Source: Podila epigama
Lineage: Eukaryota > Mortierellomycota > Mortierellomycetes > Mortierellales > Mortierellaceae
Assembly: GCA_015679605.1 (NCBI GenBank)
Contig: JAAAVE010000093.1
Coordinates: 1 to 15,257 of the forward strand
Length of the DNA: 15,257 bases
Reading direction: 5' to 3'
This document shows, piece by piece, positions 1 through 9,100 of this stretch (position 1 is the first letter of the stretch; every line of letters begins with the position of its first letter). The notes beneath the pieces are model-generated. The model made no database searches, was not told the DNA's origin, and saw only the letters and a program-made list of their open reading frames with translations. Both the position numbers and the translations under genes were made by a program.

Positions 1-12
1 TTTTTTTCTTAC

Positions 13-143
13 TGGGTTGGGTTAGGTTTGGTGAAACAGGACGATTCCCCCCTTCTCCTCTTTTGACTTGACTTTGACGTGACTTGGCTGAAATGGTTCA
101 GGTCGTTGTCATCTCTTCTTTTTCCGGCTGGCTGGTCAGCCAT
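13..143 (-). CDS. Possible first exon of a gene running off the left edge
   Basis: A minus-strand ATG at 143 in a good context (AAAACTATGGCT) opens a frame of about 43 codons. It is hydrophilic and rich in Lys, Arg, Asp and Ser, beginning MADQPAGKRRDDND. Near the window edge the frame meets a consensus donor, GTAAGA, at position 12, so it could be a 131-nt first exon. An AT-rich TATA-like stretch lies just upstream (about 165-190). I recognise no family in the peptide, and without the next exon this cannot be confirmed. It would be tandem with CHS7, about 370 bp beyond that gene's stop. It could equally be a chance open frame. Confidence 0.25.
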
Positions 144-512
144 AGTTTTGTTTGGTTGCAAAAATATATTTTCATATATTATATTTGTACATGATTGCAT
201 TCTGTCCTTTGTGTTCCTCTCCTCCTGACTTACTTTGTCCTCATTATTCCATACCAATCAAAAAATCATTCGTTCGTTCGCTCTGGCTCTCATTCTCCAT
301 GACTGAACCATCTGATAGGGCAAACATGCATTACTTTTGGATAGAATGTTATTGAAAAATTGTGAAAAGTGTATATGACCCAAGAAACAAGTGTGCGTTC
401 GACGCGTAACCAAGTAACCAACGCATTCCTCTCTTCAGATCTTCACGCGTCAAAGACGCTCAGAAAAAAAGAAAAAAAAAACAAAATCAATGGGTAATGG
501 GCCCTGGAAAAC

Positions 513-2169
513 TTAATACCGCTCGTCATAATGATTGGGCTGGCCATAAGGTCCTCCACCAGCAACGGCTTGACCTCCGTTGTAACCGTATCCTCCGTTG
601 CCACCACCTGGGCCTTGCTGGCCATACATCCTTCCCTGCGCCAGATCGTCATCTGCCATCAGCTCCTTCACCTCCCAAACATTCTGCTTGGACCCAACAG
701 AGAACTCGAGATCCTCTTTCGTAATCGAGTCCCAGTACTTGTATACCATCATCACACTCAACAGCGTGCAGATCGTACCAAAGAAGAGTCCATCAATATA
801 GTGCTTCGCAAACGTGCAAATATCCAGTGAAAACACGTACAGAATAACTTGGCCAGTGCCAAAAAAGAGAATGCCAAAGACAATGTCGCCCAGAGGCCAA
901 CGGTCATCCAACGTGTTGACGACCAACACAATCTGGAGGATGACATAGATCAACAACGCAGCGCCGTTGAAAATGAAAAACACCACCCATAATGCCACCG
1001 GGTTCGTCGAGCTGAATGGTCCAAGGTCAATAAAGGTTGCAATCGATAGGAACGCTACAGCTGCACACACAACAAGTGAAGAAATGCGAATTGACTATAG
1101 AAAGGCAATGTTAGTGTTTTTTTTGTCAAATGATCTTAACATTGTCAAGTAAACATGTACATGATTTTTCCTTACCCAGAGGGAGAGAGGTGTGCCATCC
1201 TCAGCAAACTGGAATCCAACAAAACCGTTCAGGAGTAAGCACCAGAACGTTGCTGAGATCAATCCAAGATGCACTCCAGTAAAGTACTACCACGCAAAAA
1301 AAGATAACAAAAAAAAACAATGTGGTCAGTCAGCTGGGTGCATGACATTGGATGAAACAAAGCCTAAATTCGTAGCTGTTGGAAAACAGCTTGTTCTCTA
1401 TTCCACTGCCACACAGGGAAAAAATATAAAAATAAAGAAAGGGACCGTTGCATCGCCTTGTGGGCGAGGGAGGTGAGAAATACTTACGGGATAAAGATTG
1501 CTGGCTGTGGGAATGATGCCAGAGACCAACAACAAGTCCATGATGGTCACTAACATATACAGGTAGAAGAACATGATAATCTCCTTGCGACCTAAACTCA
1601 TCATAAGCGAAAACCCAGAAAAAATAAAATAGAGTTAGCCATTTGTGAACCAACCTCCTCTTGGTTGTTGTTCTTCATCCTCCCTCTCCCCCTTCTTTTT
1701 TTCGAAAATGGGGCAGTTGAATTCGATGTGTGGCTGTCTCCTTGCATGGCATGGGAAGAGTGAGCGAGGAGCGATGGTGTTGTTTAACAACTTACCGACG
1801 GCGGTGTATTTCGAGCGAATGTGGTATATCATGATGGCGGTCATGATGAGGGCGATGATATGAATAATCAGGGTTGCTGTAGGCGGGGCATGGGCCACAA
1901 ATAGACTCTGAAGGTTAGTTGAAAAATAGGTCATCTCAGCACATCAAGAAACAGCGGCACTCCAAAACAACAGGGTCAATAAAAAAAGAAGAAAATCCAG
2001 ACATACAGGGTTGAAAGATGAGGGTATCGGCCAGCCGAACGTTTCTGGAGTAGCAGACTGGCTCAATCCCGTCTGGACTGCCAACAAGCGGACACAGGGT
2101 CAAGGAAACGGTTGAGCATATGTATTCGAAGTTGCCAAAGGCAAACTTGCGGGTTTCAGTGGTTGACAT
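513..2169 (-). CDS. CHS7: Chitin synthase export chaperone (Chs7 family), 5 exons
   Basis: Exons on the minus strand are 2169-2007, 1876-1796, 1591-1488, 1286-1176 and 1094-513. They give 346 residues, with all phases consistent and donors GTATGT, GTAAGT, GTAAGT and GTAAGG. The family is multi-span ER membrane proteins that help chitin synthase leave the ER for the cell surface. Seen here: a short N-terminal stretch with [19 protein letters not shown] and the [11 protein letters not shown] motif; LIFQP before the first membrane helix ([19 protein letters not shown]); [53 protein letters not shown]; and the hallmark [12 protein letters not shown] plus [18 protein letters not shown]. About seven hydrophobic segments are visible. 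The last ~40 residues form a Gly/Tyr/Gln-rich tail. The first acceptor (CTACAG at 1877) was chosen over an earlier one because only it keeps frame and restores the family's IFQP-x-T spacing. Confidence 0.93.
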
Positions 2170-2400
2170 TGAGCGTTTTGGTTCGACAGCTTTTCCTTCT
2201 GTTTTATATTTTTTTCCTGCTTGACGAGAATAAATATATACAAGAGTAGGGCAGTGGTGGAGTGTTTGATTAGATGGAGCGAATGACGTTAGGAATTCAG
2301 TGAGTCTTGAGAGACAGCAACAATGTATGCGAACTAAAATAGGACGGATTGCGATAAGTTACTTGAAAATAAAAGGAGGAGGGCCAACGCTTGTCAAAAG
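2170..2400. promoter_or_regulatory. Upstream region of CHS7 with TATA-like box
   Basis: This is the 5' flank of CHS7. Read on the minus strand it contains TATATATTTA at 2240-2231, about 62-71 bp before the CHS7 ATG, a plausible position for a TATA element. No other motif is convincing. Assignment is by position and composition only. Confidence 0.3.
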
Positions 2401-2401
2401 A

Positions 2402-2640
2402 AAGCGACGAGGATGAGTATGAATGAGTGTATAGATGAAGATGTGATTGTGTTGCTCAAAGTGAAAACGAGAATGAGTGAGAGTGTTGTAAGGGTAAGAG
2501 AATATGAGTGTAAAATGATGAATGAGAGTATGAGAATGAGGGAAGTGAATGAGGATGAGATTGAGAAAATGAGAAATGGGAAATGGGAAATAGGAAATGG
2601 GAAGAATGAAATGCAGAAAAAGGAGAGAACAAAGACAACA
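2402..2640. repeat. C-depleted G/A/T-rich low-complexity tract
   Basis: About 240 bp in which the plus strand has almost no C and consists of degenerate GAATGAG/GAGTATGA-like units. It ends in a short array of AAATGGG-type units at about 2570-2605. An open plus-strand frame crosses it (2413-2784), but its product is only a translation of the repeat. No coding evidence was found. Confidence 0.6.
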
Positions 2641-2689
2641 CAAAGTGCTCGTGGACAAGAGGGGGAGACAAGAATAGGTTCAAAACAAG

Positions 2690-3064
2690 CACACGCACAC
2701 ACACACACACAAACAGGTACATTCATTTACAAGGCACGCACACACAAAGCACGCACGCACGAACAAGGCACACACAGACACTAACACCCACGCACAAGGA
2801 CACACCATTCAACAGCAGCCACTTCCTCCACTCACTGTTTCAGACGAGACGGGAAGACACAATCACATCAAAGACAAAAGACAATGCCACCAGAAGGAGT
2901 ATACTCACACACTCACACAAACACACACTCATATCGCGCACATCTACATACACACACACACACACATACACCCCATGCACGCATGTTCGCAAACAGGCAG
3001 GGCCACAACTTGCCCCGCACTGCCTCCTCATCTTTTTCTCTTTCACAAATACACACACAAATAT
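2690..3064. repeat. A/C-rich tract with CA microsatellites
   Basis: The plus strand is dominated by A and C. It has (CA)n runs near 2697-2712, in the 2735-2780 region, near 2915-2930, at about 2949-2966 and at about 3050-3058, separated by variants such as CACGCACG. This is a multi-block dinucleotide repeat region between CHS7 and the Ras relic. No coding potential is supported. Confidence 0.7.
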
Positions 3065-3147
3065 ATGGTAGCTGACCCTGGATGCCACTGTGCTTGCTTG
3101 ATATCCTACTTAAGCTCGTCTCTTCCTTGTCTTCGCCACTCGCTCAC

Positions 3148-4186
3148 TCACTGAGTTAGGAAATGTAGTTGACCTCGTTCTTTGGATATCACAAGCATCA
3201 AAACTCCCGCCGTAGACGTGTCCACCACCACAACTTTTTCCTGGCCAGCTCTGCCACAGGCTTCTGATAGCGTCGAAATCTCACGCACAATGGCATGAAA
3301 GACTTCATCCACATTGATGCGCTCCTTGGACGATATCTACAGAAAAGGGCAATTGAACTTTTGGGCCATCTCGTACCTTCTACAAAAGTATGATATTGGA
3401 TGTGTGAAGAGAACAGAAGTAATAAACCTATTGTCAGGCAAAGTACACAAAAATCATAGGGTAGGACTCTTTGTCCTTGAGCTGGAGTGTTTGTTGAAAC
3501 ACCACCTGGTATAGCCTCAAAAGAGTCACAGGGCGTGGTCGAATAGACAAGTAAAACACCATCCCTGGGTCGAGCACATTGTTGAATAAGGGTTCTTAAG
3601 GATTGCTGAAAGGCGTCAGCACAAGTCCCTTCCCCTCCATTCGAACATACATGAGCCTGGCATATAGTCCAAACTAAACAGCAGTTGCAACTGTCTTGCC
3701 TAGGCCTAGGCAACGCGCTCATACTTCATTTCGGAACTGCAATTAGCCATATGTATTCTGGCCAACAGTGGTTCATCGTCAATCACACGTTGTGCGCGGT
3801 ACGAGTCTACGCAGGCAAGAAGATATGCAAAAGTATCGCGAGAAAAAATTGAAGTTTTATTTTCTTACTCCAGTCTGGAGAGATAGGCTTTTGCAGCAGA
3901 GTCAAAACAATGAAAAGGGGAATAATAAAGTCATGTACCATCTCAACTGGTACTTTACACTTCAGGCACTTCAGCAAAGTGATAAAAACAGTACTGCATA
4001 CACAACTTAATCTTACCCACACCTGTCAATAGGACGGATGGAACGCACAAAAGTAGTAGTAAAAGCGACCAGCTTGTCATCTCCTAGAGGAAGAGCGGGG
4101 ATATATTTGGTGGCAATAAAGGGTTGTTCAAACGATGCCGCCTTTTTACCAATGTCTCCAACAAGGATGAGTTCGTATTCATTCAT
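3148..4186 (-). pseudogene. Degraded Ras-family small GTPase relic
   Basis: Successive minus-strand segments match the Ras fold in order. MNEYELILVGDI (4186-4150) continues across a 127-nt GT-AG intron into GVGKIKLCMQYCFYHF (4022 onward), which is the P-loop and helix 1. DSYRAQRVIDDEPLL starts at 3807. RDGVLLVYST...DSFEAI is at about 3566-3510, and FQQTLQLKDKESYPMIFV at 3499-3446. AQKFNCPF lies near 3366-3343 and SSKERINVDEVFHAIVREI from 3333. Damage is clear. The YDPTIE effector segment is absent or scrambled, and the DTAGQ switch II motif is unrecognisable. A frame change separates FEAI from FQQ. The NKxD motif is missing. CPF and SSKER are in different frames, with a stop where Glu of the SAK-adjacent motif would be. 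No CaaX prenylation box precedes the stop at 3148. A functional but very divergent gene using more introns is possible but cannot cure the FEAI/FQQ break. Confidence 0.75.
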
Positions 4187-4423
4187 CGAATTGATTTATG
4201 CCACTGAAATGGGGTTGATGTGCAAAATGTGAATGGACGTTGGTGAATGATGATTGAATCCATCCTGCACTTAACATGTGTCTTCATGTTTAGAACAAAG
4301 TAGACGGCGGGTCCAGAAACGAGTAAGCTCCAACGTTCGGCTGGGTGGCTTGTGACAAAGTGACAAAGTGGTTCAAATGCACAGAACTGATCCAGAGTTG
4401 AAACTATTCATGCCATTGTCAAC
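4187..4423. promoter_or_regulatory. Short divergent intergenic region between Ras relic and CFAP20
   Basis: These 237 bp separate two divergent starts (relic ATG at 4186, CFAP20 ATG at 4424), so they would serve as a shared promoter. No clear TATA box is present. A small tandem GTGACAAA/GTGACAAA element lies near 4352-4369. A short upstream frame, MFRTK then stop, sits at 4286-4303. Function is inferred from position only. Confidence 0.4.
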
Positions 4424-5633
4424 ATGTTCAAGAACACTTTTGTCGTAAGGCTCTTCATCAAGCTTTTCGATTGTCCTTGTCTAGTCTTGTCATCTATTTT
4501 TTTTCTCGTCATTGGAACACTAATAAGTTGTTGATGCTTCATACTAGTCTGGCTTCCTGTCAGTCTTTTACAGTCTAGGGTAAGGTCCTACAAAGAGTCG
4601 CTCAACAGAATCACTAACAGAGGCGAAAGGAAAGAGAGAGAGAGAAGAATGAGCTAACGCGTATTTCTCTATATCTCTGGTGCATCGCGTGTAGATCAGA
4701 CCCTCTACAGCTCTGGCAAAAACGCGTTGGCCCTGTACCAACCAAGGACTCAAAACACTCCAAAGGCGACCATGATAACGATGTAACACAGGAGGCGTCC
4801 GAGGCAAAGGATACGCGGATACAGGACCCTCACATCGAATTTGTAGTAGACGAAACTTTGAACTCCCTTGTTCTGGAACTCATGTCGCCTCATCTGGCGT
4901 CTACCTTCATCACAACACCTTCCCTCGCCACCAGAACGCTTGGCATCAAACTACCTTTTCTCGTCTTTCTCGTCAAGAACCTGGGAAAATACTGGAGCTT
5001 TGAAGTCACGATCCTGGATGACCGAGGAGAGAAAAGGAGATTCAGAGCATCCAATTTTCAGGTCGGGCAAACGTTTTGGTTGAAATCGCGAAATGCGGGA
5101 AGAAAGAATGATTGAAGCTGTTGAGACGTAAAAGCGTTATTCTTTTTGTAATCTGCGAAGGGCTTTGGCAATACCCGTCTTGCCTTGTGCGAAAACAAAA
5201 TCGAAGAATCTTTGACTCCAAAATATGCAGGATGCCCCATTCTTTGCTAATGCACCCTGACCCATTTTCTCCCTCCCTTATTCCTTTCCATTTCTTGTTC
5301 TCTTGATTTCGCAAAAGGAAAATCGGTGATGCATTGACAACTCATTTTTATATTCTTCTCTATGGCTCTACTGCCATTAATGAATAGACTTCGACTCGAG
5401 TGAAACCTTATATTACAACGATGCCTCTTCGAATGGACCCTGGGTGGAACCAGATCCAGCTGAATTTGGCCGACTACACTAAGCGCGCCTACGGTACAAC
5501 CTATTCAGAGACCCTCCGCATCACCCTACATGCCAATTGTCGTCTGAGGAGAGTGTACTTTTCTGACCAACTTGTTCCGGAGAGTGAGTTACCAGCCGAG
5601 TTCAAATTGTATTTACCTGTTGTCAAAGAATAA
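4424..5633 (+). CDS. CFAP20: CFAP20/BUG22 (DUF667) cilia- and microtubule-associated protein, 4 exons
   Basis: Exons 4424-4444 (21 nt), 4548-4579 (32 nt), 4695-5061 and 5388-5633 give 221 residues with consistent phases. In ciliated eukaryotes the family sits on axonemal or centriolar microtubules and influences tubulin modification; a nuclear role is reported in animals. Matches to the family: [18 protein letters not shown] at the N-terminus, PLQLW (residues 21-25), [80 protein letters not shown] and [11 protein letters not shown]. The usual length is about 190; the excess is a charged insert at about residues 30-60. The start was chosen because the 21-nt exon encodes the invariant MFKNTF and ends in GTAAGG in phase 0. 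The third donor (GTCGGG) is weak and its intron is 326 nt. An AATAAA overlaps the stop. Confidence 0.93.
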
Positions 5634-6131
5634 AAAGAAAGAGAGTCCCTTCACGCGCCATAAAACAAAAAAAAAAAATCCACCAATTTACCAGCTCTCA
5701 GCATGCTGGTTTTGCGATCTGCAAGGGCTGTCCAAAAAAGGAAGAAGCGGTCACATATTTGATTTAGTGGCCAAAATACTTAAGGGTACTCAGCGCGAGC
5801 CGCACGGGCTTGCACTGGCATGGCGAGTCAAGATTGCTTTGGCCTTTCATCAGTCATCAGTGTTTCTCTACCCATCCCCTTCCTAGTTTTTTTATAAAAG
5901 TCCAAGGTCTGAACAAAGTGAAAAAAAAAACAAAGAAAAAAACATAGTAGAGTTCAATGGGGGCTTTGCTTTCATTTGGACAGTGCCTGCAACTGTACAC
6001 CCATTCACTCTCTTCCATTCTGTCTGTTCCTGACACACAGCTCGACCCATGACCCGAGACGAGGACGCTGCACAGTTATCTCATATGCATTATTTCAACC
6101 TATATTACTACTTTTTAGAGAAGTTGGAACG
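5634..6131 (+). promoter_or_regulatory. CFAP20 3' flank and promoter of the RRM gene (TATA box at 5893)
   Basis: No gene is supported in this 498-bp gap. TATAAAAG at 5893-5900 is a consensus TATA box, 232 bp before the RRM gene ATG. A possible 5' exon lies between: ATGACCCGAG... near 6048, followed by a GTTATC...TTTTTAG intron that would add about nine in-frame residues before MSLRG. That donor is poor and the intron would be only 44 nt, so I kept the later start. A-rich stretches occur near 5665 and 5920-5942. Confidence 0.5.
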
Positions 6132-9100
6132 ATGAGCTTGCGCGGTCGACAGCTGTTCGTTGGGAACGTAAGGCATCCCATTCCATGTATTTATCCTCTT
6201 TTATGCTTGTTATGGAGACGTTGCAAATATTCAGTAACTATCACCTTTTTTTTTTATTTTTTTTTTTTTTGAATCTCCTAGCTTCCATTCTCTGGTAAAT
6301 ACCCCAAGAAAAATTTGTTTCCTTTTGATGGGTGTAATTGACCTCTTGCGCTCGAAATTTTGCTCACATATTACGCGCGATCAAATGTACCAAAAAAAAA
6401 AAAAAAAAATAACAATTTGCAGTTGGTTGGCAGGATTTGAAGGTACAACATCTCGTTCTCTGTGCTACTACAATCATGTACTCGACAGAATGTAAGCGTA
6501 CTGCCTGTATAAAATATGTGCAACTCATCATCAATGGCATTCTCATAGGACTTATTTAGAGGAGCAGGTATCGTTCAACGGGCTCATGTCATGCAACACA
6601 GAGATGGTCGCTCAAAAGGGCACGGACTCGTTTTGTTTGATAAAACAGAGGAGGCCACCAAAGCCCAAGGTAACTTGACATGATTTTTTTCAAAATTTTG
6701 TACTGTAATTGCTGAATCGTCGTTTCTTCAGATTCAAGGCGCTCACTTTTGTCCCTCACATACATACACATTCACACTCCCTCTCTCTCTCTTTGTTATT
6801 TCTACTAATTAGAAATGTTCAATGGGCACGTATGGCACGGAAGGACTTTGGAAGTGCGCGAGGTATAGACAATTACTCTTTTCAGACAGTGGACAGACAT
6901 GACCTGCTTGATCCTTACTAACAATGATTTACTGGACACGAGATAGGACAGAAGCATCGTTGATTATGCTGTAAAAAAGTCAACCCCGGATCGCCGAGAG
7001 GTACATTTTGTTCAATGACGGCTGAATATGTTGAATTGTCAAAGAAGAAAACAGTCGATCTGACTCTATTCTAAAAGGTGGTAGACGCCGATGCCCTAGC
7101 TGGCGAAATAGGGGCTAATCTCACGATAACAGCTGAGTCAAAATCTACTGAGGACGTGGACGTTGCAGCCAACACCGAACGTGAGGAGTCCGGGCCTGGC
7201 GAGGAGCCTTCGCAACATCGTCCCAACTCTGTTAACACACCAGTATCCAATGGGAAAACAGTTTATGTTGCCAATGTGAGTAGACCGGCTATTGTGTGAG
7301 ATTATCGCTACAACAAGTTATGTATCCACCACTCTAACTATCTGTACTTGCTACATATAGATCCCTTTCCGTGTGAAGTGGCAGGACTTGAAAGACTTTT
7401 TTCGTGGCGCTGGCAATGTCATTAGGGCTGATGTCGCCATGTCTCTCGATAAACGATCCAGAGGATTTGGCAGTGTCATCTTTGCAACTGAGGAAGAGGC
7501 GAAAAAAGCAATCGGTAAGACATTTTGCTGAGTGTACCCACGATTTCTTGACGACGCTTGACCCTGTTATTGATTTTGCGCAGGGTGGACTAACAGACTC
7601 GATAATTTTCTCCATCAACTTTGCTCGGTGTTTAGCAATGTTTGACCAGTACCAATGGCAAGACAGGATTCTGCGGGTACAAGAAGGCAAATCCAGCTTT
7701 GAATCCGGACTTGGAGATAGCTCTCGAGGAGTCAATGCTCACCAGAATGGCTTTCATCAAGGAAACGGTCAAGGATCACCCTATTTTGTATGCTCAAGTT
7801 GACGATGCATCTCACTTGCTTCGAGTATCATTGATAGCACGCGTTAACAATAGAATTTCTCCTACATCGCTTCAGAGAAACGGCCCACCAATGAACCAGG
7901 GCTTTCCGGGCCGTCAAGTGTTTGTCGGAAATGTAGGTATCACTCGTTTGCACACAATTTGTATTGAAAATGTGTTTGCCAAAGCTCTTATTGACGCTCT
8001 TCCACTTCTCCATTAGCTTCCTTTCCAATGCACGTGGCAGGACCTAAAGAATCTTTTCAGAAAGGCAGGACATATTCTGCGCGCAGATGTAGTGACAAAC
8101 TCGGAGGGTCAAAGCCGCGGTTTCGGCTCAGTTTTGTTCACCACAGTGGAGGATGCTCAAACTGCAATTAGTATGTTCTGGCGGTTTTGCACATATTTTG
8201 GAGAAACAGAGCATTGTTTTGAACTATGCTGCATGGTGCATGTATACAGCCTTTGCTAATGCTGCACTTCACTACAATCTTTCTTTCTGTGGTTTCCCCC
8301 TAGACATGTTTGACAACTATGAGCTCAACGGTCGCAATATCCGTGTCCACTTTGATAGATATGCGCCAATGGCTCATGGTCCTCCTATGCATGGAAACAT
8401 GGGGCCATTGATGCACCCCCACCTCTCTCACGCATACCAGCACGCGCATCCTCATCCACATCCTCATCCCCACCCGCATCCTCTTCCTCATGCTCACCCT
8501 CATCTTCACCCGCGTATGCACCCACTTCATGGCCGGCACCCACATGGGTTCCAAGGAAATTTCCATCCACCCCCTATGGTGCCGCCTGGCGTGCATCCTC
8601 TTGGGCCGGCACACATGCAGGGCCAGTTCGGAATAGGTCTTTCACCCCATTTCAATGGACAACCGTACCCGTTGTCTAATCTTGGTCCAGCATTCACTAA
8701 TGAGCCAGAGTTCCCTCCAACTGAGAGCAATACCCCGAACGGAAACGGGAACGGGAACATTGCGCCACCAGAACTGAGCGCCTTCTCGTCCCCTCCTTCT
8801 ACATTCGAATCGTCTCCAGGCAAGACTTTGGGGTCGGCCTCACCCAAGACACCGCCTGCGCCGGCATCTGCTACGGCATCGGCCACGGTTGTTGCTGCGT
8901 CAGAGTCTCAAGGCAATGAGACAGGATCAACCCCTCAAGATGAGTCACCCAACTTGCCGCAGTACCCATTTCATGTCAACCTTGGTCCGGTCGGTAAGCC
9001 CAATGTAGGCCCTGGTCACCCTCAGCTATGTGGACCAGTGCCGGTGCCAGTTCCAATACCAGTACCTGTACTACTTCCAGGGTCAGCACCCATGCCCGTT

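Noticed and set aside
2413-2784. 123-codon plus-strand open frame rich in Met, Glu and Arg
   Set aside because: It is a direct reading of the GAATGAG-type and CA repeats. The bias explains the lack of stops.
4286-4303. ATG giving MFRTK then stop, similar to the CFAP20 N-terminus
   Set aside because: The phase does not match the next exon, while the ATG at 4424 encodes MFKNTF and splices in phase. It is at most a short upstream frame.
5695-5725. ACCAGC...GCTGGT inverted repeat after CFAP20
   Set aside because: The arms are only six bases, with no T run or conservation; expected by chance.
6048-6076. Possible upstream exon (MTRDEDAAQ) for the RRM gene
   Set aside because: It joins in frame, but only through a non-consensus GTTATC donor and a 44-nt intron, shorter than all others here.
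7642-8016. 124-codon plus-strand open frame across RRM2-RRM3 introns
   Set aside because: It is read-through of two introns. Only 7876-7932 of it is exon in the three-RRM model.
8300-8886. Long antisense open frames opposite the RRM gene tail
   Set aside because: They are shadows of the His-Pro and Pro-rich coding sequence.
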